A DNA stretch of 64,000 nt. Source: Pohlia nutans (lineage: Eukaryota; Streptophyta; Bryopsida; Bryales; Mniaceae). Shown here one piece after another: positions 1 through 13,182 of the stretch. The stretch is taken from contig CM040091.1 of assembly GCA_022496805.1 (NCBI GenBank), positions 9,600,336 through 9,664,335 of the forward strand, in the 5' to 3' direction. The notes under the pieces are model-generated. The model was not told the origin of the DNA, made no database searches, and was given only the letters and a program-made list of their open reading frames with translations. Position 1 is the stretch's first letter. The number at the start of each line of letters is the position of its first letter. A program made the position numbers and the translations under genes.

Positions 1-1773
1 TTCGTGTTGCCATCTCTATATGGTGTCTATTCTGCAGGGTCTTTCTTGTCACTGTACGTGGCATCTCAGGTACATAATCAGCAAAAGCTTCACTTTTGAA
101 TCTCGGTGGCTTCAGTTTTTTAGCAGAATATTCTATAATATAGATGAGTCTGACAGCTACAGTGCACATTGGAAGGTTATTTGTGTCCTTTCTTGATTGT
201 GTTGTTTACGAGGGTCCGTTTACATCTGTCTGGACAAGACATTCAACCATCTTCTACAGAAATCTAGCAATGTGATTGGTAGAAAGTTGGAGGACTGCTT
301 TGAAGGCTTTACACTTTGTCCGGATGGCCATGGAATCATGACAATGGATGAAAAATTGACATGGATGCTTACATGACAACACTTTATGTGAGTGGTCCTG
401 TTTGTTTGACCATTTTATGGAGTGCTCCAAATATCATCAGCCCACAAAATAGTCAAATAGACAAGACACCTTATCTTGACGTAGCCTTTTAATGTCTTGC
501 CGTCTTGTCCTGTGGGCTTCAAATAGCTATGCCCTGGCCTCGACTTTTTGCTTGTCCTCAAGAGTTATCTGGAGAAGTGGAAATTGGTCTTAAGATCCGA
601 TTATTGTTGCAGCTCATAACAGGGTGGATGCTAGCTTTTCTTTTTCAAGTTGCACATGTTGTGGATGATGTTGAATTCCCAACACCAGAAGAGAGCAATG
701 GCACTCTGAAGGTGAAAGGTGGTTGGGCTGCAATGCAGGTACAATTAAATCTGTTTCAGTTTAAACTGTTTGCTTGGAGGTTGATATATTCATTGATTCT
801 GAAAAACACTTGGTACAATTTTTAGCAAAATGGGTTGGTGTTGATTGGGACATCTTTGTTAGACTACTATCGGATGAACCTTGAAGTGAAATGTACTTGA
901 ACCCATGCCAAAGTAATGTCTTTTGATTTTGCTCAAAAGATTATCTCGTAAAGTTCACATCAAATGTAGGTCATACGTATGAACTCATCGAACCTTCTCG
1001 GTGCAGGTTGCAACTAGTGCCGACTTCAGTGCACAGTCACTGTTTTGGAGCCACGTGTCTGGAGGATTGAATAATCAGGTGATTATTTTCTGGTTCCCTT
1101 GCATTTGCCTCATATCTTCATGGAGCTTTTTTTGGGAGGTTTCTGAAGGATATTTGCTTCTGTCACTGCCTGTGGTTGACTCATCTCTTTAAAGCTAGTA
1201 AACTTGGTTTTCATTATGTTGACGTCGGTGAATCAAGTGCCATCAGAATTCCTGTCTCCAGATGGAATCTTGGTTGTCATCAGAAAACACTCCTATCTTC
1301 AATCCTGTCTTGCCATTCAGTTAGTATGAAGATGATATCGTGTCTAACTTTTGTACTGTCTGCTGAACGGTTTTGCAGATTGAGCATCATTTATTCCCAG
1401 GAGTTTGCCATCTTTATTATCCAAGCATTCAGCCTATTGTCAAGGAGACGTGCAAGGAATTCAATGTACCTTACCAAGCCTACCCAACTGTAAGCACTCC
1501 ATTTCACCTACAAGCTCCTACGCTTTTTAAAACTCCTGTGCATAGAAAAGAGAACATCGTGGTCATCATGTGCTCATTTCTTGTATGCATTGGTAGAATG
1601 TGCAGAACTATTTTATGTGCCTAAATGATGCTAAAAGATGAGTAGTGTATCTGTTCTACAGCAAGTTTGTTTACATGGTTGGTATGTCCTTCCCACAGTT
1701 TTGGGCCGCGCTGGCAGCTCACTTTGCGCACTTGAAGAAAGTAGGAATTACGGAGTTTCGGCTAGATGGGTGA
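1..1773 (+). CDS. Front-end fatty acid desaturase, 3' part (partial)
   Basis: C-terminal exons of a membrane front-end (Delta5/Delta6-type) acyl desaturase, an ER enzyme that inserts a cis double bond between an existing one and the carboxyl end of a polyunsaturated chain. Exons: 38-69 (or 1-69; a good acceptor ends at 37), 613-738, 1007-1078, 1379-1489, 1699-1773 (stop TGA). All junctions agree in phase. Exon 613-738 gives a membrane segment (LITGWMLAFLF) followed by VAHVVDDVEFPTPE. The third histidine box is QIEHHLFP, split by the intron between 1078 and 1379; the Gln in place of the first His is diagnostic of front-end desaturases. It is followed by the family pattern IVKETCKEFNVPY. The cytochrome b5 domain and the first two His boxes would lie upstream of the window. 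Regiospecificity cannot be told from this fragment. Family assignment is firm; the first exon is less sure. Confidence 0.85.
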
Positions 1774-2561
1774 TCACTGATGAGGCAAGATTCAAGAGCT
1801 ATTTCTCAAGTTCTTAATAACACTAGAGAATGGTTTTGTCATTCCCTGAATGTTCTGTAGATAAAGGGGTGTCAACATGCTTAGTCTGTCTTCGGAGTCC
1901 ACTGGGCTGCAAGTGACTGAAGCTTTTGTGCATCCATTTTGTATTATCTTTTGATAATTCTTTTCTTGATATTGGAGTGCCTTTTTAAAGATTTTGTGTT
2001 GTGATATTTTTGAATTGTGGCAGATTCTTTGACATTGGCGCATGAGTTTCCGTGAATGGGCAATGGATATTGGTAGAAACTGATGTCAGCATTAGGCGAA
2101 TCCTTGCACCTTGGGTGTATACTAGTTCTTGTTAACCTTCAAGCGCCTTATTGACCCAAAACAGGTTGATGTGGGGTTGTGAAATGGATTTTGGCGGTTG
2201 GATGTAAATGGGTGACTTTACGGATCTTTGTGGCTCTCAACCTTCAATAATTCGTACTCTGAGTTTTTAGGACTGAGAATGTTGTCTTGGAGGGTTGTCG
2301 GGTATGGGCAAGGGGGACTTAGTACACTTGGCCCAACTTGACAATGGAAGTAAACATGTCTAGTGCCAATTACGATAAGAGTTGGAAATGCCGCTGGTTG
2401 GTCAATTCAATTAGAGATACTGCAAGGCTATCTAAGGTACAACAAGAATGTTGAGGGATGAAAAATAAACTCAAAAAAAGATGGTGTAAGCCTAGATGCA
2501 TTTGAATGGATGTAGAAATAACACTCACAACATTTGTAAGCATGAACTTTGGGATGTCATT

Positions 2562-2886
2562 TGAGTCAATAAAAAAGAACCCCATCTGACCTCCCTTTTC
2601 GCTCTACTTCTAACTCCTTTCTTGGGCTATACTTGGGTTGAATAGTGTTGTGTCCGAGGTTGTGTCATAGATTGTCCCCTTGTGGAACATGGGTTTGGAG
2701 CTTTGGTGGAAGGTGTGGGAGTCATTGCAAGGTGTGGAGAATAATGTCAATGGCTTGCTTTAGATTGTCTTCTCAACTCATCATAGAGTAGTTTTTGGTC
2801 TATTTATATTTCAATATGAGTTCAAGAAGTATTCAATACGAGTTTGCTAAAACGTTGCTCTTTGGGCTTACTTTTTGGTTAACTCA
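2562..2886. repeat. MITE, AAT/ATT-duplicating family, copy 1
   Basis: One of four copies of an element of about 310-325 bp (others at 35646, 37871 and 51093) with terminal inverted repeats close to WGAGTTAACCRAAAAG. Copy 1 is flanked by ATT at 2559-2561 and 2887-2889. Its left end is partly degenerate (GAGTCAAT). Confidence 0.8.
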
Positions 2887-2953
2887 ATTGGAAGAAGATT
2901 TTGGTACACATATGACACTGTTCAATTCATTCTTCACCATGAATTTCTATTTG

Positions 2954-3479
2954 GTAACCCCTGAAAGACCACAACTACGTAAACACTCCAAAATTGTTGA
3001 AAAGTACCCCTTCTCTTAGGCAAATAGTTTTTGATCTAAGACCTTTTTGATGAATACAACCGGAGGATATTTTAGCCAACTTGAGCACTTACAAAATTTC
3101 AATGGTTTAGGGTTCTTCAAAAGTAAGATTATAAGTTACAAAGTTCGCTACAGTCTTTTTTTGTCCATTGTCTAAGTTTGAAACCTTCCAGAAATGCAAA
3201 GTTTAGTCTCAAATTTGGTAAAATGAATTTGGAAGTTGTGTATATGGGGATGTTGGCTCATTGTTTATAAAAATTCACAAAAACTCAGATACAAAGTTCA
3301 TTGTATGATTTTTTTGAGGAGTTGCATGCAGTTAGGTTTTTCACCTCACCTTCGTATGCAAATTACCACCCTATCTTCGTTCCAAAGAGTAGAATACTTA
3401 CAAAATATTTCAAAAATTGAAGATCAATACTCATTCTTGACCAAACTTGAAAAATGAGGCTTGGTCCTTTTGGGGTTAA
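2954..3479. repeat. TTAA-type MITE, 'GGACCACAACTA' subfamily
   Basis: Ends are TAACCCCTGAAAGACC on the left and CCTTTTGGGGTTAA on the right. The interior matches the element at 5640-6213, so the two form one subfamily of about 530-570 bp. The left TTAA has decayed to GTAA. Confidence 0.7.
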
Positions 3480-3793
3480 AGATCTGACATGGTGAGTCAT
3501 ATTCCACACAAGTTAAAGCAGTCAAAACTGTCTTGCTTAATGATTTTTTATTTATTTTTGGTTGTTTTTGAACAGTGTATGTGTCAATTTTAAAACACAA
3601 AGGAAAATAATACATAATCATCCCATCTTGCTTTCTCAGTCAATCAGTTCATAGCTGTAACTGAGAAAGCAAGGAGAAAGCAAGGTGAAGACTTCGGGAC
3701 ATCAGTAAACTTGGGGCAGATAAATGTAGTGTGGTTTTCATGTGAAAATAATGTAGCATCATTCTGACATGGATCTTATGCAAAGCTTATGCA

Positions 3794-3888
3794 CTTTGTA
3801 ACATGAGGTTCATGTTACACTAGCTTTGTAGCATGAGGTTCATGTTGCACTAGCTTTGTCACATGAGGTTCATGTTGCACTAGCAAAC
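3794..3888. repeat. Three tandem copies of a ~33-bp unit
   Basis: The unit contains GCATGAGGTTCATGTTGCAC followed by TAGCTTTGT and is repeated three times with few substitutions. Each unit carries a short internal palindrome. Confidence 0.8.
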
Positions 3889-4001
3889 ACTGATTACTTT
3901 CATCATTTTTTGAGACAAAGGAACTAATCACTAAAGTGTTCACACACCAACAACTACAAACGGAGTATGTACGTAGCATTTGAAAATAGAAAGGTACAAT
4001 G

Positions 4002-4363
4002 CTTCAACCCCTAAGTGCCCAATCAACCATATTATGTTTGATTTTTGGTCAAACGTCCCAAAAATCAAGTATTTTAGCTTTATTGTGGTTGGTGTTTTCA
4101 TTAGATGTTTAAGTTAAGATATGATACATCTTTTGACCATTGGGATTTGACAAAAATATATTTATTTTGAATTTTTACCTTGTTTACATGATAAAATTTA
4201 TAAATATTCAAAATATCTTCCAATCATGTTGAAAATTTTGTCATACCTTCATAATGTTAATGACTATCTATGAAAAATTATAAATCATGCAATGTGATAT
4301 TTCAAGTATGCAAATTATAGTGCTTTGACTTTTACAAAAGAGGTGAGGACCTTTAGGGGTTAA
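4002..4363. repeat. TTAA-type MITE
   Basis: Left end CAACCCCTAAGTGCCC, right end GGACCTTTAGGGGTTAA. The left TTAA is degenerate. The interior is strongly AT-rich with no coding features. Confidence 0.55.
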
Positions 4364-4487
4364 TAGCAGAAGAATGTTATATATGGGAAATTTTTCTCAA
4401 TGGTGGTGGTGCTTTTAATGGCATAAAAGACATCCTTGCAAGTAATCTTACTTCCTTTGTTGGTATGTTCTTTTCCAGGGTTAAACC

Positions 4488-5296
4488 TTAACCCTTTAGT
4501 GCCCAGGGTACTGTAGCAGGGAGCACTGGATTTCAGTGGTTTTCCCCACTGTGATTGAGACTACCTAAAATAGAATGGATTAAATTAGAAAGTAGCCGTA
4601 CAATTTTATTCTCAACTGGAGAGCACACATTTTATTAAAATTTGAGAATCATCCAATGGTGGGATTGGAAGATTATAGTATATATTTGAACTGTATAATG
4701 CACGCTCAAAAATGAGATTTTGGGGGGTGTGTGACTTCAAAGTTAAATAGAATTTGGGTTAAATTTTCAAAATTAAAAGTAAAGAAGTTCAGCTATGCCC
4801 TATGTCAACACCTCTCCGTTGCAATCTTTCATGTCAAGAATAGACTCACACATAATTATTGTGAATTTTATAAGTGAAAGTGACTTATCCATATACGGTT
4901 AGGACAAAATTTTATACGTTGAAAATTGACAGGGGTGGGTACATCAGTCAAGATCGGATTACACACACTAATGGAAGATGAAGAAGAGAACACGATTCAA
5001 AAAAATTAAACAAGATAACAAACTTCCAAACACAAGAAATACTGCATAATACATGTGTTGTATTTGTAAGTATTTACTGTATTTTCAAGTATTTGCAGTA
5101 TTTTCGCGTTTTGATGATAGGTATTTTGATAGTTGTACAATTCCAAATTGAAATATTTTTTGTCTGGAAGGTGTGTAATGTATATGGCATAATCTGAACT
5201 TCAAAACTGAAGTTCCAATTCTTCACGGATTCTCTTCTATTTGCATTCCGAACGTCTCAGTGACCATAATGTGGTCTGCTGGGCACTAAAGGTTAA
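4488..5296. repeat. TTAA-type MITE, 809 bp
   Basis: The ends match as TTAACCCTTTAGTGCCCAG and CTGGGCACTAAAGGTTAA. TTAA flanks plus a CCCTTT start are the classical layout of piggyBac-superfamily ends. Related fragments lie near 6.2-7.1 and 9.2-9.7 kb. No transposase frame is present. Confidence 0.75.
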
Positions 5297-5639
5297 AAGC
5301 CTTTGGGATCCCTCTCTACAACCTGTATTTAGCCTTATAATTGTTCAATTGTGGTTTAATACATGAAATTGTGATATATTGATCTATACACATTACCTTA
5401 ATTATTGATTTTACTTTGTACTGAAAAGTATTTGGTCATTGTTATTTTGATGAAATACCACCGAATACAGAATGTATTGTACGGCCGCAAAGGGCTTTTG
5501 GGCCGTTCAAGGGTTAACCCTTTAGTGCCTAGGTAACCACTAAATGATCAATAAATCACTAAAAAATGAAATGCTGGAAAATTTGTGTAACTTTTGATTT
5601 TGTAGATGATGCCGAAATAAAAATTGAAATCTGACTTTC

Positions 5640-6213
5640 TTAACCTCTAAAGGACCACAACTATGTTTCTCTCCAAACACTCCAAAGTATCCCTTCTCAT
5701 AAAATGACAAATAGCTTTCAATCTAAAACCTTTTTTTCCGGTCCAACCGTAGGATATTTCAACCAACATGAATTTATTACAACCTAAAAAAATTCAACCG
5801 TTCAAGGTTCTTCAATAGTAAGATTATAAGCTTCAAAGTTGGTAGCATTTTTTTTTTGCCTCATTGCCCAAGTTTGAAACTTCTTGAAAATGCCCAAAAT
5901 GCAAAGTTTAGTCTTAGATTTGGTAAAACGAATTTGGCAGTTGTGTATATGCGGGCGTTAGCTCATTCTGTACAAAAATTCAGATGCATAACTCCTTGTA
6001 TGAAAATTTCCAGGAGGTGCCCGCAATTAGGTTTTTCACCTTTACATGATTGTATCTTTTGATCTATACATCATCTACGTACGCAAATTACCATCTCATC
6101 TTTGTTACAAAGAGTAGAATCACCACAAAAAATCTCAATAATTGACTATCAATACTCATTCCATACTAAGCTGACCGAACTTGGAAAATTAGCCTTGGTC
6201 CTTTAGGGGTTAA
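5640..6213. repeat. TTAA-type MITE, 'GGACCACAACTA' subfamily
   Basis: Ends TTAACCTCTAAAGGACC and GGTCCTTTAGGGGTTAA; homologous inside to 2954-3479. Another left end, TTAACCCTTTAGTGCC at 5514, lies just upstream, so this copy may be nested in an older element. Confidence 0.75.
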
Positions 6214-7668
6214 CTATCCAAATACCTATGTACAAAACACCAAAATACTGAAAATACCTCAAAATACAGCAAGTACTTACAAACACAACACATGTACTAT
6301 GTGGTGTTTCTTGTGTTTGCAACTTTGTTATCTTGAATTATTATTTTTGGATTGTGTTGTGTTGTTCATGTTCTAGTAGTGTATGTATTCCGATCTTGAT
6401 CAATGTACCAACTCCTTTCTTATTGTCTGTGCCCTTTCAGGGTAGAGACTACGGAAACGCTTCGTTTTTAAGGAGTTACCAGGAGTTACGCACCTATACA
6501 GTAAAAAGAAGCCATAAAAATAAATTTGGGATAAATACTAATGCAGAGACTTTGCGACTAGCCACTTGTTTTAACGCATAAATTTTGTCCTAAACCGTAC
6601 ATGGAGAAATCACTCTCACTTATAAAATCCACAATAATTAAGGTAGTAACACCTTAAACTGCCAAGTACCCATTCCCGCCTCCTATAATTTCACCTCAAA
6701 GTGCTTGGGAGTGTACCTAAAATGGACCACAACTTCACTAAAAGTTCACTAGAACCAATGAGATGGAACCAATGAGATGGAAGCATTGACCAGTTTTGTC
6801 CATGTGTTCCTTCTGTTTCTTTTGGGTAAGTCTACAATTTTGATTAGGTGTCTACAACACCTTCACTTCAAAAATTCGTGTAAAATTGCTCATGTGTCCA
6901 AAAAATTTGATTCCAAGACCCAACACTTCGTCTCCAATTTGCTAACACATTCATGGTTTCACTTCATGCTTTTTGCACTCCCCGGTTACCAATTCCCTTA
7001 TTCTGTCGGTTTAAGGTGTTACTACCTTATGTATGAGTCTGTTCTTGATATGAAAGATTGCAATGAGGAGGTGTTGACACATGTTGGAGAATTTGAGTTG
7101 TTTATTGCAATGGATACCCTTCATTTGCATTCGTAAAAAGAAGTGGTTTTTAAAACACTTCTACTAAAGATGCTGGTATGTCATAAGTAAAAAAGATCCC
7201 ACTCAAGCAAGAAAGTGAATCGGTATGATTGCATGAATTCAGAGTCTGTAACTTACTGAACTTGCATTGGACAATGGAACTCCAGTCGTGACATCAGCAG
7301 TCAATGAAATGGGTAATATGCTCATGAATCAAGGGATATTACTATACTCATGAATCATGGGATATTACCATTTACCGTACTCATGAATCGCTACTAGGTG
7401 TAAGAGCAACGGTAAGTAGTAAAGTATTTCCTGAACCTTATTTTATGTCATGCGATTCTTGTGTAATATGTTGCCCTATTGGGTGCTGGACATGACCCAC
7501 AAGTGTGCACAATCTGAGTGGAATCCCGGTTAGGCTCTTTAGTCCTCGTAAACCGTACGTAAGAATAAGAATCGTTGTAACTGGTTTTAGAGTATTGGAC
7601 ATGCCTGGTAATTCTTTACCTTATATTCTTTACCTTATATTCTTTGCCTGGAGTATTGGACATGCCTG

Positions 7669-8578
7669 GTAAACCCCTAAAATTCCTTGACCGTATTCTT
7701 ACAAAAAAACTATGAAAAACGCAGCATTTGGAGGTTGTAGAAGAAATTATATGTTTTTTTAGTTTTTTCATCATTTAACCGTAAGATCTAATACCCAACT
7801 TGAATTTTCATGTGAGCACAAAATTTGAGAGCAAAATGATTCTTAGATTATAAGGATCAAAGTTGCAAAAGAAGATTTTTTGGGGTTCAATCCGGTGACA
7901 AATTTGAACTTTAGAAATTGATATCTTTTTTTTGAATGGGTTAGAAATTCATTGAATGGCAAGGCCATGTTAATAATTGAGTTAAGTCTTCAAATATAAA
8001 ATCTTGTAAGAAAAAAGCTCATATTAATTTTTTCATAAAACAATTACTAGAAGTGGGTACAAAATGAAAGGAAAAAGAAAATCATTAATAAGTTTGATAT
8101 GGAATTGTAAAATTCAATCTTAACAGTGAGAATGTTGTACTTGGAAATCTTCACCTAGTGCCTTGTATTTCATTAAAAATATTGAAAATTGAGTTTAGAA
8201 ATGAGCTTCAAAGTTTTTTTTGTCCAAACTGCCCAAAAAACAGATCTCCTCATAACTTTTATCCCATTGCTCAAAATGGGTAGATTTAAAGCTTCATTTG
8301 TAGATAGAGATCAACCAATCATGAATCAAAAAAGACATTTTGAAAAAGAGTAAAAAATAAAGAAAATCTTGCTGCCAGATCTCGCTTCAAAAACTTCAAA
8401 TGCTCGTAACTTTTGCAATACTTATCGGAATGACATGAAACGAAGTGCGACATGTAGAGTGTAGTTTTTGGAAGCTATATAGAGATTTTCATTGAAATTT
8501 TTTAAAGTATGAGTTCCTTGAAGGCTGCCCAAAAAGTGGAACGACCGGAATATGGTCGCTCAGAATTTTAGGGGTTAA
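7669..8578. repeat. TTAA-type MITE, ~910 bp
   Basis: Left end CCCCTAAAATTCCTTGACCG; the right end is the imperfect complement, ending GAATTTTAGGGGTTAA. The left target motif is decayed. Confidence 0.55.
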
Positions 8579-11371
8579 GAATAGGGCCACCCATGCCCTG
8601 AGAGAGTCTCTTACACTCAAGAAGTAGATGAAAAGTGCCAAGGGCCCTTCTAAACTATGCCTCTTGACTCTGGATCCTAGCGTGTTAGAAATTGAGCCTT
8701 CAAATCACTATTTAGTTGACTATATCCTCACATTCTACTAGTGATTGGTCCATTGACTATTTGATGTACACTTTTGATATGTGAGGAGCATGCAAGGGTG
8801 GGGGAGTGTGAGTGCAAGGGTCCTTCAAATATAGATGAATAATTTCAGAGAGCTAGTCCTAGCGTGCATGGGTGGGAATGCTCTAACCCTTTAAAGCCCA
8901 CGCAACCATATTGTGGTCACCGAGGCATGTTTTTGCAAACTACTGTAATATCTACTCCGAACCAAGCATCATTGTTTGAAGTCCAGATGTGGGGATTCAT
9001 CTCACGCACACTTCAAAAATAAATTCTTGATTTGGAGTTGTGAAGCTATCTAAGGCCACGCTTTCATGTATAGATGGCCGGTCTTCAAAAGGAGGAAGCT
9101 CTACCGAAATGGGTGAAACTATGAGAAGTCAAGAGTATATATTTCATTTGTACCAAAATGGGTGGAATATGGGTGGTTTTTGAGACCTCATTTTTTGTCG
9201 TCTAGTGCCTTTCACCCAACTGATCGCCACATAGAAGCTTGCCCTAAATACCTATCTACAAAACACCTAAATATTGCAAATACCTCAAAACACATGAAGT
9301 ACTTACAAATACAACACATGTACTATGCAATATTTCTTGTGTTTGGAAGTTTGTCATCTTTTTGATTTTTAAGATTGTGTTCTCTTATTCATGTTCTATT
9401 ATTGTATGTATTCCGATCTTGATCAATGTACCAATTCCTTTCATATTTATATGTACAAATTTTGTCCTAAATCGTATAGGGATAAGGCATCCTTGTTAAT
9501 AAAATTCACAATAATTATATGTGGGTTTGTTCTTGACATCAAAAATTGCAATGGAGAGGTATTGATATAGGTCATTGTTGAACCTCGTTACTTTCATTTT
9601 TGAAAATTTAACCCAAATTCTATTTAACTTTGAAGTCACACACCTTCCAGAATCTCGTTTATGTGTGTGTATTATATGGTCCAAAGATATACAATGATCT
9701 TCTAATCCAATGGTACAATCTTCCTAAGGTGTAACCGATAGTTATTTGATTAAGCACACACAAACAGACACACAGACACACACACATATATATATATATA
9801 TAATATTAGTAGTACTCATATCAACAAAGAGAGTTTTGAGAAAAAAATCACAAAAAATCTGTGATTTCTCTATAATAGGGTTGGGTGGTAAATGGTTAAC
9901 TAAAATCTTATCTCAAATTGGGAATAAGGACCGGTTTAGACTTGCAGTCGAGGCTTGTATTTTTCACGAAATCTAGTTCTTCCATTGGTGAAGGAGACGA
10001 GGCTAGCCTTGATAAATTTAATTTAGGAGTCAAGGTGTCGTCAAAGCAATTTTTTCATGGATCAATTTAAATAAATATTTTGATTCAAAGATTTGGTGTG
10101 CAAAATGACCCCATGCTAACCAAAATGCTGCTCCAAAATAGAACATCGTTTTTCACTTCCTTGGAACGAAGTTGGGATTATATCAAATTATTGATAGCAA
10201 CTAAATAAATTAACCAGCTCTAAGTACAAGAAATACACCACATTGGATTTGGTCCTGACTCTAAGTCTAAACCAACTTTAAGTCGGTGCAAACATCCAAA
10301 ATCATCTCTACACCCGTTTGTGCTTAGTAGAAGCATTCGTAGAGAAAGTGCTCTTTGGGAACCAAGCAATACTCTTAGAAAACGGTGTTCAAAATTCCTA
10401 CTGGTACCAAGCTAGTGCCAATAGTGGCATTGAGCACCGCACTTTAACACCATGTTTTGGTGCCCAAAGACCACCTTTTTTTTACTAATAAGTGCATTTA
10501 AACCATCTCCATAAAGTGCATTGAAACCATCCATATATTGTATTGCTAGTGCTTGTAGTTTGAACTTGTGGGAATTGTTTTCATAAAGATTCTATAGGAC
10601 AATTTGAGCAATTTAGATAGCTTTTATTTTGAAAATTTCTACTAATCATGTCACGGGGGGTTGACTCCTTTGGGGGAGTTGTATATCACGTGTGTCCAAG
10701 GGGTATTATTTTTAGGGGTATTTTGATGGCCTGGACTAATTAAATGGACCGTTCCATTACCTAATTCTCTAATTCTTCGTGTTTTTAGGGTCCATATAAT
10801 TACTTACAATTTCTGAAGAGGAGTAATATTTCAACCTGTTAATTTATTTTAACAAATTAAAGTAAATTAGAAAAGTGAAATTTGAAGATTAAAGACAAAA
10901 AAATTTCACACATCATACAAACAAAACACAAACGCCCACTTATTGAATACTATCATACAAACAAAACACTATCATACAAACAAAATACTAACAACCAGTC
11001 ATTGAACACCATCCATAAGCATTGTGGCGCAGTCTACAAGAACAATAGCCAACAAAACAAAAACCCAACTCTACATTGTTGAATAATATTTGAAAAAAGT
11101 TTCAGCTCTACTGCACATAATGAAGACCCATAAACAAACACATGCATGCAAAACTAGGAGAATCATCCCAAGGGAAAAATAATTGCATTACGGTGTGTAT
11201 TTAGAAACACAATGTGCTTACAGTTTTTGATGTCTTCAGCAGTTCCAGCAATCCCTCTACTAATTTAACTAATCCCTCTACTAATTTAACTAATCCTAGA
11301 AGACCCAACAGGGTCAATGCTTACAGAAGTATCCATGTCATTTAACAACACAAATTGCTCTTCATTGTGGA

Positions 11372-11706
11372 TTAGATCAGGCCCTCCTCGAACATGGATC
11401 CATTTTGTAAATGACGCCGCTTTACTAGATCCTTGTTTGCACATTGGGACCGAATCACATACACATCTCCTTGAACGTCGTTGAGGCGCTCCACCTTCTT
11501 CCTAATCTGCCGCTTATCCTCCACGCCCAGAAGTCGAAATCCCAATCCAGGACCTCCTCCGTCTCCAAGCAAACTCTCAATGATGCCAACGTTTCTGCTC
11601 CCTCCTGTTTTACTTCATTAAAAATCTCGGGTGCAACAGACTCCGCCTTCAACGTCCAAATCTTCACAAGACTCGCTATGGCTTGTTGACACCCAAATGC
11701 TAACAA
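11372..11706 (-). pseudogene. Possible frameshifted coding remnant, unknown family
   Basis: On the minus strand one frame (from 11706) reads a plausible globular sequence containing KIWTLKAESVAPEIFNEV and ending LDWDFDF. The second frame then continues plausibly as GVEDKRQIRKKVERLNDVQ down to a stop near 11372. The switch near 11.53 kb needs a single frameshift or an unrecognised junction. Acidic and basic residue use looks protein-like in both pieces, and the region is more GC-rich than its surroundings. I do not recognise the family. It could be a decayed gene, or one exon of a gene whose other exons I could not identify. Confidence 0.3.
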
Positions 11707-12360
11707 AAAATCCTAAAACCGAAGCGCACAAAAACCCAATTTTGCCGATCACAAAAACACTATAGCCAATTCTTAAAATCGGTCGCCTCAAACCCCCGCA
11801 ACTGAGAAAATTGAACTCCCTAGACCATGAGTAGACTGAACCCTAAACAAACATAAATCCTAAGTAAACGCACGAAACCCTCATTTTCATTGACCCCAAA
11901 CCAGCTTACTCAAACCGTGAGCCTAAATCCGCATATAAAAACCGCCCCAAACTATGAGGCGCATGACACGGATGCCTAAAAGCAATCACTAAACACTCAA
12001 GCCGATCACAATTCAACTCAACAAAACAAAAACTAGCCGCCTCAAATTCCCCCCCCTCCCTCCCCCTTGACTGAGCAAGTTGAACTTCCTTGACCCTGAG
12101 CAAACTAAACCCTAAGAAAACATGAACCCTAAGCAAATGCACAAAACCCTGAAATTAGAGCAAACATCCGCATGTAAAAACTGCCTAAACCATGAGGCAA
12201 GTGTAAAACACTCAAGGCGATCACTAAACACTAAGTCGATCACAAAAACTAGCCGCCTCAAACCCCTCCGAAAAACCTGAACTCCCTCGACCATGAGCAA
12301 ATTGAGTCTTTCTCGACTATGAGCAAACTAAACCCTAACAAAAGATGTTGAACCCTAAGT
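11707..12360. repeat. Diverged tandem repeat, unit ~215-250 bp
   Basis: About two and a half units begin near 11780, 12031 and 12247 with GCCGCCTCAAA or close variants, each followed by a 'gaact(t)ccctcgaccatgagc' type segment. AAACCCTAA-like motifs recur in the units. They resemble plant telo-boxes but are too scattered to be a telomere tract. Confidence 0.65.
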
Positions 12361-13182
12361 AGACTGAACTCCTCGACGAATTTCATCCATCCTTTAAACC
12401 GCTAGAAAAAATCAACTTTTCATCCATCTGCTAGACAACAATTACATAGAACTATAAAGACCCTAGTATGCAATTTAGCCTAAAGCCTTTATCCTAGACG
12501 GTATCTTAGATGTAAAAAATCAAAAATTGGATACACTATCTAGAACCTTATATTAGTTATAATCCAAATTCCCATATTAAATCCGTCCTATATTACCTCT
12601 AAGAAATTTCAAAATTTTAGCTCAAAATAATAAAATACACCATATCTTTGGTTACACCATTCCAGGTAAAATTTTCTAAGTCAATCCCCCGGGAATCATG
12701 TTTAGGCATTGGCTAAAAGATGTTTAAAAGGTAGCCCACTATTGGACATGAGATATCTAAAGATAAGGGTTGGATAACGATAAGACCTCAAATCCAACAA
12801 CAACCTTCCATTTGGAACTCTTTCATATGTGGTACTTTTTAGGGAGGATCTTAGGAAAATATGGCTTGACGTGACTAATAATATAACATGAGAGTAGACA
12901 CTCCAAAGTAACAATAGTTACAATCCGAGTTACAATCATAAAGCATCACAAAAACAAAAAGCATACCGTACCCAATGATTAGTGTCGACACCTCATGATG
13001 AATGATTCATTTTTAAAAAAAAAATCCTTTTCAACAAATGCCAAATTATATATTTTAAAAAACAAGAAATTTCTAAAAGAAAATTGGGCTTCTCTTCTTA
13101 TAATTATTTTTTTGCCAATCCGGATGACCGACTAAGGTAATAAAAACAATTAACTTAATACTTGTAGTCAACATAACCTACA

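Larger units (their letters stand above)
1774..11371. other. Gene-poor stretch of nested MITEs
   Basis: No reading frame here shows family motifs or a consistent exon chain. The stretch holds the 3' flank of the desaturase, then inverted-repeat elements listed separately (2562-2886, 2954-3479, 4002-4363, 4488-5296, 5640-6213, 7669-8578) and fragments of the 4488-5296 element near 6.2-7.1 and 9.2-9.7 kb. Between 9751 and 9802 there is a CA/TA microsatellite. Near 10.9-11.0 kb a short AC-rich direct repeat (catacaaacaaaacac) occurs three times. Short open frames are all below 120 codons and fall inside repeats. Confidence 0.6.

Noticed and set aside
9751..9802. CA/TA microsatellite as part of a functional element
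   Set aside because: It is an ordinary dinucleotide repeat with no structure around it beyond neighbouring MITE fragments.
11784..12340. Interstitial telomere (AAACCCTAA motifs)
   Set aside because: The motifs are isolated and spread through a ~215-250-bp repeat; there is no run of tandem TTTAGGG units.
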